Assembly (NCBI RefSeq): GCF_047807365.1
Contig: NZ_JBLOUI010000001.1
Span: 124,001 to 188,000, forward strand
Source: Peptacetobacter sp900539645
GTDB lineage: Bacteria; Bacillota; Clostridia; Peptostreptococcales; Peptostreptococcaceae
Direction of reading: 5' to 3'
Length of the DNA: 64,000 nucleotides
Both the position numbers and the translations under genes were made by a program. Of the stretch, positions 34,408 through 43,761 are shown piece after piece (position 1 is the stretch's first letter; each line of letters opens with the position of its first letter). The notes beneath the pieces are model-generated. The model did not search any database, had not been told where the DNA came from, and saw nothing but the letters and a program-made list of their open reading frames with translations.

Positions 34408-35373
34408 TTATTTTATAAAATCATCTAATCCTATTATAGCACAACCACATGCGTTATCTGCTGAGTATGCACCAACTGTAAAGAAACTGTTAATATTATA
34501 CATCTGAAGTTTCTTTGACAGCCTTTCTGAAATATATTTACTCGATGCAACTCCACCAACAAATACGACATCATCTATCTCGTATTCATCACATACAAAT
34601 CTCAATGCTTTCTCCAAACTTTTTACCGCTGCATTCATAACAGCCTTAGAAACATAGTACTTATCTTTTTCTTCCATCAATTTGTATACCTGATTTTCTA
34701 ATCCAGATATATTCATATAACCGTCTTTTACAGACGTCTTTAATCCATTTGTAACCTCTTCCTTACATAAAAGTGCATTTTCGTCTACATATTTCCCAGC
34801 TGGAAAATCATAGCCCATCTTAACACCTACTCTATCTATCAACTGCCCAAAACTTATATCCTTGGTTCCACCTACTATCTCCGTCTTATATCCTTTATCA
34901 CATTTTTCTGTAAGTAGAATTTCCATAGTCCCACCAGACATATGTACAGATACAAATCTCTCCAATTCTTCTTTATCGCAGCCGTAAAGAGATGCTGCTA
35001 TATGATTTTCTTGATGTGTAGTTTCTAGCATCTCACAATCAAATATAGCTGCCATTGTCTTTGCAAAATTTTTTCCAACCTCAAAAACAGGCATATATGA
35101 TTCCTCTACATCTCTAGGTTTTGCCGAAGCACAAATCATCTCTACCTTATATCCCTTTTTATGAATATGTTTTTTTAATCTTTCCGAAATCTCTCCAAAA
35201 TTTTTAATATGTTGAAAAACGGCATCGCTCTGTCTAAGCCCACGCTCACCATTTTTTACATTCAGCATTATTCTTTCATTAAATACTATTTCTCTATTTA
35301 AAGTTATAGCTGCTATAGAAGTTGTATAGCAGCTAGTATCAATCCCTATTATTATTCGATTATTTTCTGTCAT
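34408..35373 (-). CDS. Kae1/TsaD-like ASKHA protein (clostridial paralogue)
   Basis: A 321-residue member of the Kae1/TsaD superfamily. IGIDTSCYTTSIA forms the first phosphate loop, SHAV-like HQENH (120-124) retains the His pair that binds metal in TsaD, and VFVGGVASSKYI is the late nucleotide loop. It is more diverged than TsaD itself and lies between nusB and xseA, where clostridia often carry this paralogue. It probably does not make t6A; its substrate is unknown. The start overlaps nusB by 14 bases. Confidence 0.8.
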   Translation of the reverse strand: MTENNRIIIGIDTSCYTTSIAAITLNREIVFNERIMLNVKNGERGLRQSDAVFQHIKNFGEISERLKKHIHKKGYKVEMICASAKPRDVEESYMPVFEVGKNFAKTMAAIFDCEMLETTHQENHIAASLYGCDKEELERFVSVHMSGGTMEILLTEKCDKGYKTEIVGGTKDISFGQLIDRVGVKMGYDFPAGKYVDENALLCKEEVTNGLKTSVKDGYMNISGLENQVYKLMEEKDKYYVSKAVMNAAVKSLEKALRFVCDEYEIDDVVFVGGVASSKYISERLSKKLQMYNINSFFTVGAYSADNACGCAIIGLDDFIK

Positions 35374-35881
35374 TTAAGTAACTACCTAAAACTCCATTTA
35401 TAAATTTTGGAGATTTATCATCGCAGTACATTTTTGCCATTTCTATAGCTTCATTTATAGATACCTTTTCTGGTATGCTATCAATAAATCCTATCTCAGC
35501 TATTGCAAGTCTTAATATTGCAACGTCTACTTTTGGCATTGTCATTATAGACCATCCTTTAGCGTATTTGTCTATTGCTTCGTCTATTTCTTCGTGTTTT
35601 TCTTCGTATATTTTGCATACATTAGACACATAATCTAGGTTTAAATAGTTTTCTAGATCTATTTCTTCTTCAGTTTCCATAGATTCGTGTACATCGCTGT
35701 CATTTGAGCTCTGAAGTTTTAATTCTTCAAATCTATTAACTATATACTCCTCGTTACCTACTAAAAATTCCTTTACCTTGTTTTCTAAATCCGATAAATC
35801 GTCTTTTACAACATCTAAGTTGTATATGAATTTCATCATATATTCTCTTGATGTTACTGTCTTCACTCTATTGAATCCCAT
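35360..35881 (-). CDS. nusB: Transcription antitermination factor NusB
   Basis: A 173-residue NusB, which with S10 and NusA/E promotes antitermination on rRNA operons. The C-terminal half INEAIEMAKMYCDDKSPKF plus NGVLGSYL is diagnostic. It is about 30 residues longer than usual, because of an acidic insert (about residues 57-88) between the N- and C-terminal helices. The ATG at 35881 has AGGAGGG; the longer frame from 35908 reads through it. Confidence 0.92.
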   Translation of the reverse strand: MGFNRVKTVTSREYMMKFIYNLDVVKDDLSDLENKVKEFLVGNEEYIVNRFEELKLQSSNDSDVHESMETEEEIDLENYLNLDYVSNVCKIYEEKHEEIDEAIDKYAKGWSIMTMPKVDVAILRLAIAEIGFIDSIPEKVSINEAIEMAKMYCDDKSPKFINGVLGSYLNDRK

Positions 35882-35995
35882 AAATTCCCTCCTAAATTTT
35901 TTCCGCACTATTTTTTTAGTATATTTATTTATTAAATCAAATTTTTCCGTTTAATTCAATAAGTTTTTTCAATTTACAAAAATATTTTGTCGCTT

Positions 35996-36022
35996 AAAAA
36001 ACCCTCTGAAAAATCAGAGGGT
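35996..36022 (-). terminator. Intrinsic terminator of the asp23 gene
   Basis: ACCCTCTGA (36001-36009) and TCAGAGGGT (36014-36022) make a perfect 9-bp stem with a 4-nt loop, followed on the minus strand by TTTTTT. It starts 5 bases past the stop codon. Confidence 0.93.
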
Positions 36023-36027
36023 ATCCA

Positions 36028-36372
36028 TTAATTTTTCTTAGCTTCTTCTTTATCTTTTTTGAAACTTACACCCTGAACATGTATGTTTACCTGAGATACG
36101 TCTAGCCCTGTCATTGTTTCAACAGCATTTTTAACATTTTCCTGTACTTTAAATGCTACATCTGGTATAGCAAATCCAAATTTAACAACTACCATAATGT
36201 CTACAGTTACAACTTCTTCTTCTAGCTGTATTTTTACTCCATTATTTTTTAATAATTTATCTGCTATGCTCTGAGAAGACTCAACCCCTTCAACTTCTAG
36301 CGCTGCTATCCATGCTATTGTAGAAACAACTTCATTTGATATTTTTATCTGTCCACAATTATTATTTTCCAT
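36028..36372 (-). CDS. Asp23/Gls24 family envelope stress protein
   Basis: A 114-residue Asp23 (alkaline shock) family protein: GQIKISNEVVSTIAWIAALEVEGV at the N-terminus and VNIHVQGVSF at the C-terminus. It is short, without a membrane segment, and ends in a Lys/Glu tail. This family associates with the membrane in staphylococci. Transcribed alone toward nusB, ending at its own terminator. A second copy lies beside fakA at 55491. Confidence 0.88.
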   Translation of the reverse strand: MENNNCGQIKISNEVVSTIAWIAALEVEGVESSQSIADKLLKNNGVKIQLEEEVVTVDIMVVVKFGFAIPDVAFKVQENVKNAVETMTGLDVSQVNIHVQGVSFKKDKEEAKKN

Positions 36373-36482
36373 TTTATATTTACCTCCCGCGTATTAGGTA
36401 TTATTTACTCAATTATTTTAAAGCACTTATAGATATAATAATACCAAATTGAAAGAAACAATGCAATAACGTAATATTTTTA

Positions 36483-36558
36483 GCAAAAGAAAAGACAAGA
36501 TTATAATCAATATTAAAACTATAATACAATACTTAATTAATGATTATTTCTCTTGTCT
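36483..36558 (-). terminator. Long-loop inverted repeat, probable fabF terminator
   Basis: AGACAAGA (36493-36500) pairs with TCTTGTCT (36551-36558), with further pairing of TAATCA and TGATTA inside. On the minus strand TTTTCTTTT follows. It lies about 54 bases after the fabF stop codon and would end the fatty acid operon. Confidence 0.65.
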
Positions 36559-36611
36559 ATATTTTTATGTTATCCAATAAAGTTATAAAACTTTTTTAGC
36601 AGTAATTTTTT

Positions 36612-37850
36612 CTACTCGTATTTTTTTAATACTATTGTAGCATTATGCCCACCAAATCCAAGAGAGTTGCTTAGAGCATAATTTATAGTTCTTTCTTTAC
36701 CTTTATTTGGAGTGTAATCTAAATCCATTCCTTCTCCAAGATTTTCTAAGTTTATAGTAGGAGGCACAAAATTGTCTTTTATAGCAAGTGCACATACTAT
36801 CGCCTCTATTGCACCAGATGCACCAAGAAGATGTCCTGTCATAGATTTTGTAGAAGATATAGAAACATTTTTAGCATTTTCACCAAATACTGATTTAATC
36901 GCCATAGTTTCATATAAATCATTGTAATATGTAGAAGTACCATGCGCATTTATGTAGTCTATCTGAGCTGGTTCTATTCCCGCATCATTTATAGCCACCT
37001 GCATTGCTCTAGCTGCACCTTCTCCACTTTCAGCAGGAGTAGTTATATGATATGCATCAGAAGTCATTCCATATCCTACTATTTCAGCGTATATTTTTGC
37101 ATTTCTTTTTATAGCACTTTCTAATTCTTCTAATATTAATATTCCACATCCTTCTCCCATTACAAATCCATCTCTGTCTTTATCAAATGGTCTTGATGCC
37201 TTCTGAGGGTTATCGTTATTAGTAGACATAGCTTTCATATTACAGAACCCAGCCACAGCAAACTCAGCTACAGCAGCTTCTGTTCCCCCAGCTATCATAA
37301 TATCTGCATCTCCTCTTTGGATTATCTTAAAAGCATCTCCTACAGAGTTTGTCCCAGATGCACATGCTGTACATATATTAGTACTTGGTCCTTTTGCGCC
37401 AAATTCTATAGCTACCTGTCCTGCAGCCATATTTCCTATCATCATAGGTATGAAGAATGGGCTAACTCTTCTATTTCCTTTTTCAAGAAGGTTTTTATGC
37501 TGAGCTTCTATTGTTTCTACTCCACCAATTCCTGTACCTATTACAGTACCCATTCTGTTTCCGTCTATATTGTTTAAATCTAACTCAGAGTCTGCAACAG
37601 CTAGCTTAGAAGCTACCATTGCAAACTGAGTAAATCTATCCATTTTTTTTAGTTCTTTTTTACTTATATAATCTTCTGGTGTAAAATCTTTTACCTCACC
37701 TGCTATCTGTGTCTGGTAATTTGTATAATCAAATCTAGTTATCTTATCTATACCTGATACACCACTTTTTATATTTACCCAGAAATCGTCTTTCCCTGTT
37801 CCAACCGGAGTTACGCATCCTAAACCAGTTATAACAACTCTTTTTTTCAT
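36612..37850 (-). CDS. fabF: Beta-ketoacyl-ACP synthase II
   Basis: Elongating condensing enzyme of 412 residues. Catalytic Cys in TACASGTNS (about 163), His residues in INAHGTSTYYND and SMTGHLLGASG, and the N-terminal RVVITGLGCVTPVG. The ATG at 37850 has GGAGG; four codons of extension are rejected. Last gene of the fap operon; acpP is 57 bases upstream. Confidence 0.96.
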   Translation of the reverse strand: MKKRVVITGLGCVTPVGTGKDDFWVNIKSGVSGIDKITRFDYTNYQTQIAGEVKDFTPEDYISKKELKKMDRFTQFAMVASKLAVADSELDLNNIDGNRMGTVIGTGIGGVETIEAQHKNLLEKGNRRVSPFFIPMMIGNMAAGQVAIEFGAKGPSTNICTACASGTNSVGDAFKIIQRGDADIMIAGGTEAAVAEFAVAGFCNMKAMSTNNDNPQKASRPFDKDRDGFVMGEGCGILILEELESAIKRNAKIYAEIVGYGMTSDAYHITTPAESGEGAARAMQVAINDAGIEPAQIDYINAHGTSTYYNDLYETMAIKSVFGENAKNVSISSTKSMTGHLLGASGAIEAIVCALAIKDNFVPPTINLENLGEGMDLDYTPNKGKERTINYALSNSLGFGGHNATIVLKKYE

Positions 37851-37907
37851 AATTTCCTCCAATTTTCAATCTATCTTAGATTTACTATTCTTTTTTATGA
37901 AAATTTA

Positions 37908-38132
37908 TTATTTATTAGCTTCTATATATTTAACTATATCGCCTATTGATTTGAATTCTTCAGCTGCTGTATCTGGTATTTCCATATCAAATTCATCTTC
38001 TAAAGACATTATTATTTCTACAGCGTCTAATGAATCTGCTTCTAAATCATTCATTAAAGAAGTCTCCATTGTTATTCCTTCGTTTTCAACACCTAACTGA
38101 TCTACTATTATTTCTACTACTTTATCAAACAT
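37908..38132 (-). CDS. acpP: Acyl carrier protein
   Basis: ACP of 74 residues, the carrier of growing acyl chains. The phosphopantetheine Ser lies in LEADSLDAVEII near residue 35. Typical acidic composition. The ATG at 38132 follows GGAGGAAATTAAA. Between fabG and fabF, as in most Firmicute fap operons. Confidence 0.95.
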   Translation of the reverse strand: MFDKVVEIIVDQLGVENEGITMETSLMNDLEADSLDAVEIIMSLEDEFDMEIPDTAAEEFKSIGDIVKYIEANK

Positions 38133-38231
38133 TTTAATTTCCTCCATAATTACCTTTTTAAATTTTTAATTTTAGTTTTTATATTTTAAATTTAATTTTG
38201 TTTTAATAGTCTTTAAAACTTTTAATTAAAT

Positions 38232-38990
38232 TTACATAACCATTCCACCGTCTACGTTAATAACCTGACCTGTTATATAACTAGACATATCACTTGCTAA
38301 GAATAATGCTGTATCTGCTATATTCTCTGCGTTTCCTATACATTTTTTAGGAATCTGCTCAAGCATTTTTCCTTTTAAATCATCTGATAAGACATCAGTC
38401 ATATCTGTTTCTATAAATCCTGGTGCTATAGCATTTATATTTATGTTTCTTGAAGCTAATTCTTTAGCTACAGCTTTAGTAAATCCTATTACACCAGCTT
38501 TAGATGCGCAGTAGTTTGCCTGTCCAGCATTTCCTACAACACCTACTACAGAAGACATGTTTATTACTCTTCCGTATTTTTTCTTCATCATAAACTTAGT
38601 GGCAGCTTTAGTTACATTAAACACACCTTTTAAATTTATGTCTATTACCTTATCAAAGTCTTCTTCTTTCATTCTCATAAGCAATCCGTCTTTTGTTATT
38701 CCAGCGTTGTTTACAAGAATATCTATCTTTCCAAATTCAGCTACTATATCTTCAACCATTTTAGTAGCATTTTCAAAATCTGAAACATCGCATTTTATTA
38801 TTTTGCAAGTTTTTCCTAGTTTTTCTATTTCTTTGCTAACTTCTAGTGCAGCTTCTTCATTTGATGTATAGTTTATAGCCACATCTGCTCCATTTTCGGC
38901 AAATGCAATCGCTATTGCTCTACCTATACCCCTTGAGCCACCAGTCACAAGCACCGACTTTCCTTCAAAATTTAGTTTATTAGTTGCCAT
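38232..38990 (-). CDS. fabG: 3-oxoacyl-ACP reductase
   Basis: NADPH-dependent SDR reductase of 252 residues. Rossmann motif TGGSRGIGRAIA, active site with NNAG, Ser in MSSVVG, and YCASKAGVIGFTKA (Tyr-x3-Lys), then the C-terminal ITGQVINVDGGM. The ATG at 38990 has GGGGGTG; its start overlaps the fabD stop by 11 bases, so translation is coupled. Confidence 0.95.
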   Translation of the reverse strand: MATNKLNFEGKSVLVTGGSRGIGRAIAIAFAENGADVAINYTSNEEAALEVSKEIEKLGKTCKIIKCDVSDFENATKMVEDIVAEFGKIDILVNNAGITKDGLLMRMKEEDFDKVIDINLKGVFNVTKAATKFMMKKKYGRVINMSSVVGVVGNAGQANYCASKAGVIGFTKAVAKELASRNININAIAPGFIETDMTDVLSDDLKGKMLEQIPKKCIGNAENIADTALFLASDMSSYITGQVINVDGGMVM

Positions 38991-39945
38991 TGGCTTCACC
39001 CCCAATTGACTCTATAAATGCATTTACATCAGCTGCCGTATCTAAATTTACTATCTCTACATCAGCTTTTTTCTTAGATGCTATTTTTTTAATAAAAGCT
39101 CTAAGTGTTTTACCTGGTCCTATTTCTATAAATCTATCAAAACCTTCATCGATTAATTTAGATATAGAATCTTCCCAAAGAACTGAGCTATATACCTGTT
39201 TTATAAGTATTGATTTTATTTCCTCTGGATCTTTGTGTATATTTGCATCTACATTAGATACAACATCAACACTCGGCTCTTTCATATCGACTTTATCTAA
39301 TTCTAGTTTTAATTTTTCTCCAGCTCCTTTTAATAATGAAGAGTGGAATGGGCCACTTACATCTAGCATAATTGCTCTTTTGGCTCCATTTTCTTTTAAA
39401 AGAATTGTTGCTTCTTCTACAGCTGCTTTTTCACCAGATATTACTATCTGTGCTGGCGAATTATAATTCGCAATCTCAACTGTACCTGATTCTAATTTGA
39501 GAATACATTCTTCTATGAGTTCTCTACTTGCTCCTATTACAGCGCACATTGCACCTTCTCCATCTGCAACTTCATTGCTCATTATAAGTCCTCTTTTTCT
39601 AACAAGAGATACTGCATCTTTAAAATCCATTGTATTTGCAGCAGTTAAAGCACTATATTCACCTAAGGATAACCCTAAACAAGCATCGTATTTAAAGCTT
39701 TCATATTTAGATAGTATTTCCATTATAGCCATACTATGTGTTAAAAGAGCTGGTTGTGTGTTTTCTGTCTTAGAAAGTAAATCCTTACACTCTTCATTGT
39801 GCATCATGCTTATTAAATCAAAATCTAGTATAGAATTTGCTTTATCTATAACATCTTTTGCCTCTTTAAAGCTCTCGTATAAGTCTTTTGCCATTCCTGT
39901 ATACTGAGCTCCCTGTCCAGGAAATACTAGGGCTGTCTTACTCAT
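38980..39945 (-). CDS. fabD: Malonyl-CoA:ACP transacylase
   Basis: A 321-residue transferase loading malonyl onto ACP. N-terminal LVFPGQGAQYTGMAKDLYE, nucleophile Ser in GLSLGEYSAL (about 92), catalytic His in VSGPFHSSLL. Length is slightly above the ~308 usual because of a C-terminal extension. Follows fabK by 12 bases. Confidence 0.95.
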   Translation of the reverse strand: MSKTALVFPGQGAQYTGMAKDLYESFKEAKDVIDKANSILDFDLISMMHNEECKDLLSKTENTQPALLTHSMAIMEILSKYESFKYDACLGLSLGEYSALTAANTMDFKDAVSLVRKRGLIMSNEVADGEGAMCAVIGASRELIEECILKLESGTVEIANYNSPAQIVISGEKAAVEEATILLKENGAKRAIMLDVSGPFHSSLLKGAGEKLKLELDKVDMKEPSVDVVSNVDANIHKDPEEIKSILIKQVYSSVLWEDSISKLIDEGFDRFIEIGPGKTLRAFIKKIASKKKADVEIVNLDTAADVNAFIESIGGEANGN

Positions 39946-39957
39946 ATCTAATCCCTC

Positions 39958-40884
39958 CTAAAATATTCCCGGCATTATATATAAAGCCTGTTTTGAAATT
40001 TCTTCTACTATATCTTTACAAGGTTTGATTTCTCTAACCATTGCTGCACTCTGTCCTGCCATAAAAGATCCACCGTCTTTATCACCTTCTACAACAGCTA
40101 ATCTAAGTGCACCTGCTCCTAATTTTTCTAATTCTTCAGGAGATGCTCCTTCTTTTTCCATTTTTAAGTATTTTTTAGCTAATTTATTTTTTAGAGTTCT
40201 AACTGGATGTCCTGTTGGTCTTCCTGTTACAACTGCATCTCTGTCCTTAGCTTTTAACACCGCATCTTTATAATTCTGATGTATGTTACATTCTTCAGAA
40301 CATATAAATCTTGTACCTATCTGAACTCCTTCTGCACCTAGTGCAAATGAAGCTGCTATTCCTCTACCATCTGCTACACCACCAGCTGCTATAACTGGTA
40401 TGCTTAGAGCTTCTGCAACCTGAGGAACTAACACCATAGTTGTAAGTTCTCCTATATGTCCTCCAGCTTCTGTCCCTTCAGCTATTACAGCATCAGCACC
40501 TAGTTTTTCCATTCTCTGTGCTAAAGCTACTGTAGGAACAACAGGAATTACTTTTATTCCAGCTTCTTTTAATCTATCCATATATTTAGCTGGGTTTCCT
40601 GCACCAGTTGTTATCCCTGCTGGTTTTTCTTCTATTATTAAATCTATAACCTCATCTGCATTTGGAGACATTAACATTACATTTACCCCAAATGGTTTAT
40701 CAGTTAATCTTCTACAGTTATCAATTTCTTTTTTTACTATATCGGCAGTAGCACTACCAGTTCCAATTATCCCAAATCCTCCAGCATTTGATACAGCTGC
40801 AGCTAAATTTGAATCAGCTACCCAAGCCATACCACCCTGGATTATAGGGTATTTTACATTTAGTATTTCACAGATTCTATTCAT
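39958..40884 (-). CDS. fabK: FMN-dependent enoyl-ACP reductase II
   Basis: A 308-residue flavin enzyme of the 2-nitropropane dioxygenase fold, replacing FabI: PIIQGGMAWVADSNLAAAVSNAGG near the N-terminus and VIAEGTEAGGHIG with VPVIAAGGVADGRGIAA. The 3' end is helical. Presence of FabK in the fap operon, and absence of FabI here, predict tolerance to FabI-targeting agents such as triclosan. The ATG at 40884 has AGGAGG. Confidence 0.93.
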   Translation of the reverse strand: MNRICEILNVKYPIIQGGMAWVADSNLAAAVSNAGGFGIIGTGSATADIVKKEIDNCRRLTDKPFGVNVMLMSPNADEVIDLIIEEKPAGITTGAGNPAKYMDRLKEAGIKVIPVVPTVALAQRMEKLGADAVIAEGTEAGGHIGELTTMVLVPQVAEALSIPVIAAGGVADGRGIAASFALGAEGVQIGTRFICSEECNIHQNYKDAVLKAKDRDAVVTGRPTGHPVRTLKNKLAKKYLKMEKEGASPEELEKLGAGALRLAVVEGDKDGGSFMAGQSAAMVREIKPCKDIVEEISKQALYIMPGIF

Positions 40885-40892
40885 AAATCCTC

Positions 40893-41879
40893 CTATATAC
40901 TCCACTCAACAACAGAAGCGCCCCAAGTAAGACCTCCACCAAATCCAACAAGTACTACCTTATCGCCTTTTTTTAGCTTTCCTTCTCTAAAAGCTTCATC
41001 CATTGCCACTGGAACAGATGCCGACGACATATTTCCGTATCTTGTTAAATTTACATATACCTTATCTTTTTCTAACTTTAATCTTTTTGCCGACGAATCT
41101 ATTATTCTTATGTTAGCCTGATGTGGTATAAGAAAATCTATATCTTCAAGAGTTAGATTTGCAGCTTCTACAGCCTTAACTGATTCATCAGCCATTTTTC
41201 TAACAGCAAATTTAAAAACATCATTTCCCGCCATCTGAACTGTATGAAGCTTGTTTCTAACACTTTCTTCACCTGCTTTTATTCTGGATCCTCCAGCAGG
41301 TATTTTAAGATAATCTTTACCAGAACCATCCGCACCATTAGTAATAGATAGGATACCACCATTTTCTACAGCTGAGATAACAGCAGCACCTGCTCCATCT
41401 CCAAATAGAACCGCTGTAGATCTATCGTCGTAATTTATAACACTAGATAAAGTTTCTGCTCCTATTATCAGTACGTTTTTATATGCTCCTGATTCTACAA
41501 ACCGTTTCGCAATATTCATAGCATATAAAAAACCAGAACAAGCAGCTGCTAAATCAAATGCCGCAGCATTTACCGCTCCGATATTTTCCTGAACAATACA
41601 AGCAGTAGCTGGAAGAGGGCTGTCTGGAGTAATAGTTGCAAGGATTATCATATCTACATCTTTTGGCTCAAGTTTTGCACATTCTAATGCTTTTAATGCA
41701 GCTTTTGATGCAGTATCTGAAGTTGCCTCTCCTTCTGCAACCTTTCTTCTCTCAGAAATCCCTGTTCTCGTCCTTATCCATTCATCTGACGTGTCCATTA
41801 TCTTTTCTAAATCGAAGTTGGTTACTACATTCTCGGGAACATAGCTTCCAACCCCTATAATACCTGCTTTTATATCCAT
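40893..41879 (-). CDS. fabH: Beta-ketoacyl-ACP synthase III
   Basis: Initiating condensing enzyme of 328 residues. Catalytic Cys in LAAACSGFLYAM (about 113), His in IPHQANIRII, Asn in GNMSSASVPVA. N-terminal GIIGVGSYVPENVVTN is typical. Start 24 bases after plsX, in the operon order of most Firmicutes. Confidence 0.95.
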   Translation of the reverse strand: MDIKAGIIGVGSYVPENVVTNFDLEKIMDTSDEWIRTRTGISERRKVAEGEATSDTASKAALKALECAKLEPKDVDMIILATITPDSPLPATACIVQENIGAVNAAAFDLAAACSGFLYAMNIAKRFVESGAYKNVLIIGAETLSSVINYDDRSTAVLFGDGAGAAVISAVENGGILSITNGADGSGKDYLKIPAGGSRIKAGEESVRNKLHTVQMAGNDVFKFAVRKMADESVKAVEAANLTLEDIDFLIPHQANIRIIDSSAKRLKLEKDKVYVNLTRYGNMSSASVPVAMDEAFREGKLKKGDKVVLVGFGGGLTWGASVVEWSI

Positions 41880-41903
41880 ATTTTCTATTCTCCCATAGTG
41901 ATT

Positions 41904-42935
41904 TTATTCTTCATCACCGCTGGCTTCTTCTTCCTTCTTAGAATACTCATTTATGAATTCTTTTATATCCTCAACAACATTTCCTTCAGCAAATTTAATA
42001 GCCTGTCTAACAGCATTTTTTATTGCTTTGGCATCAGAGCTTCCGTGAGCTTTTATAACTCCACCTTTAACCCCTAGTAGAGGTGCTCCACCGTATTCTG
42101 AGTAATCCATATATGCTTTTAATTTTCTAAGATCATCCTTAATTAAAAGAGCCCCTAATTTTCCTTTTGTACTAGACATAAGAGTTTCTTTTATTAAGCC
42201 CATAAGCGAAAGGGCTATACCCTCAGCGGATTTTAGAAGTATATTTCCAGTAAATCCATCACAAACTATAATATCTGTTTTATCATTTATAACATCTCTG
42301 GCTTCTACGTTTCCTATAAAGTTTAAATCAAGCCCTTTTAATTCTTCATATGCTTTCTTAACTAAGTCGTTACCTTTACCTTCTTCTGCACCGACATTAG
42401 CAACTGCTACTCTAGGTTTTTCTATACCTAAAACTTTTTTAGAATATATATCTGACATTGCAGCAAATTCAACTAAGTTTCTTGGCTTACAGTCTGCATT
42501 TGCACCACCGTCAGCTATTATTGTCATTCCTTTTTTAACATTAGGTATTGCTGGACAAAGACAAGGTCTATCTATTCCCTTTATTCTTCCAACAACGAAA
42601 AGTCCTCCTGCAAGAAGTGCACCAGTATTTCCAGCTGAAACAACAGCCTCTGCTTTTCCTTCTTTGACCATTCTTAAAGCTACAACCATTGAAGAATCTT
42701 TCTTGCTTCTTATCGCCTTTACAGGTTTGTCTTCATTTTCAACTACTTCTGTTGTGTGTATTATTTCAAGTCTATTTTTATCAAATTCGTATTTTGCAAA
42801 TTCTTTTTCAAGAATTTCCTTATCTCCTGTAACAATTAACTCTACATTTTTGTATTCATTTATGGCATCAACTGCTCCTTTTACATTTGATACTGGAGCA
42901 TTATCTCCACCCATTCCATCTAAAGCTATTCTCAT
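41904..42935 (-). CDS. plsX: Phosphate acyltransferase PlsX
   Basis: A 343-residue soluble enzyme converting acyl-ACP to acyl-phosphate for phosphatidic acid synthesis. MRIALDGMGGDNAP at the N-terminus, SAGNTGALLAGG, and DGFTGNILLKSAEG in the C-terminal half are diagnostic. The tail is acidic. 12 bases after fapR and translated with it. Confidence 0.95.
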   Translation of the reverse strand: MRIALDGMGGDNAPVSNVKGAVDAINEYKNVELIVTGDKEILEKEFAKYEFDKNRLEIIHTTEVVENEDKPVKAIRSKKDSSMVVALRMVKEGKAEAVVSAGNTGALLAGGLFVVGRIKGIDRPCLCPAIPNVKKGMTIIADGGANADCKPRNLVEFAAMSDIYSKKVLGIEKPRVAVANVGAEEGKGNDLVKKAYEELKGLDLNFIGNVEARDVINDKTDIIVCDGFTGNILLKSAEGIALSLMGLIKETLMSSTKGKLGALLIKDDLRKLKAYMDYSEYGGAPLLGVKGGVIKAHGSSDAKAIKNAVRQAIKFAEGNVVEDIKEFINEYSKKEEEASGDEE

Positions 42936-42947
42936 ATTAAATTCCTC

Positions 42948-43505
42948 CTATTCCATTTCTTCAAATATAAATTTACCTCTAAAAATTTGTTCCTGTTTCT
43001 TATTGTTGATTACGACTTTAACATAGTGCTTTTTGTCGACATTTCTATAAATTTCAGCCTTTGCTATTAGCCTATCACCTTTTTCAACAAATTTTATGCA
43101 TTTTATATTTGCAACTCTCATTATTACTTTAGGCGTATCTATTATCGCCATCGCTAGCGATTCCGCAAGCGAGAATATATACGTATCTTTTAAAGTTCCA
43201 GTATTAGAGTAAATCATATCCTCATTCACTTCTAGCATAGAAATCCCAAGCTCTCCTACAGATATATCTATTATCTCTCCAGTTATTTCTTTCATTCCTA
43301 AAGTTCTAACCTTTGTGCTCTGTGACTCAGCTATGTTTTTAACTCTTTCTCTGAGTTCTGGAATATTCAGACTCATACGGTCTAGCCTGATAGTCTGTAC
43401 ACTGACACTGAATACTTCAGCAAGTTCTTCATCTGTGTAGAACGGATCTGTCTTTAACATATCAACAAGTTCCTTCTGTCTCTGAACTTTACTTCTCTTT
43501 TTCAT
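42948..43505 (-). CDS. fapR: Transcription factor FapR, regulator of fatty acid synthesis
   Basis: A 185-residue repressor with an N-terminal DeoR-like helix-turn-helix (about 10-55; TDEELAEVFSVSVQTIRLDRMSL) and a C-terminal hot-dog domain that binds malonyl-CoA in Bacillus. It heads the operon it should control, and an inverted repeat overlaps its own promoter. The ATG at 43505 has a GGAGGTAAC site. Confidence 0.93.
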   Translation of the reverse strand: MKKRSKVQRQKELVDMLKTDPFYTDEELAEVFSVSVQTIRLDRMSLNIPELRERVKNIAESQSTKVRTLGMKEITGEIIDISVGELGISMLEVNEDMIYSNTGTLKDTYIFSLAESLAMAIIDTPKVIMRVANIKCIKFVEKGDRLIAKAEIYRNVDKKHYVKVVINNKKQEQIFRGKFIFEEME

Positions 43506-43541
43506 GTTACCTCCAATTTTTATAGCTAGTTTTTATGACCA

Positions 43542-43556
43542 ACTACTAATAGTAGT
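43542..43556. promoter_or_regulatory. Candidate FapR operator at the fapR promoter
   Basis: ACTACTAATAGTAGT is an inverted repeat with 6-bp arms (ACTACT / AGTAGT) overlapping the -10 box, a location and size fitting FapR, whose sites contain TAGTA-type half-sites. Autoregulation by malonyl-CoA level is inferred. Confidence 0.6.
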
Positions 43557-43582
43557 ATATATTATATGCTCATTTTTTTCAA
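43554..43582 (-). promoter_or_regulatory. Promoter of the fapR operon
   Basis: TTGAAA (43577-43582), 17-base spacer and TATACT (43554-43559) on the minus strand, giving a leader of about 45 nt before fapR. Confidence 0.7.
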
Positions 43583-43710
43583 CACTTAATTTTTCACTTT
43601 TTTTCTATTTACCCCTAGAAAAAAAATATTCTCAGCATTTTGAACAAAAATTATCCTAATTATACATTACCACAAATTAAGACCAAGTACAAAAAAATGA
43701 ACAAAATGCA

Positions 43711-43739
43711 TAAAAAAAACATGTAGATTACTCTACATG
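43711..43739 (-). terminator. Intrinsic terminator of rpmF
   Basis: CATGTAGA (43720-43727) and TCTACATG (43732-43739) form a perfect 8-bp stem with a 4-nt loop, followed on the minus strand by eight T. It closes the yceD-rpmF unit. Confidence 0.93.
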
Positions 43740-43761
43740 CTTTTTTCTATTTGTAAACTTA

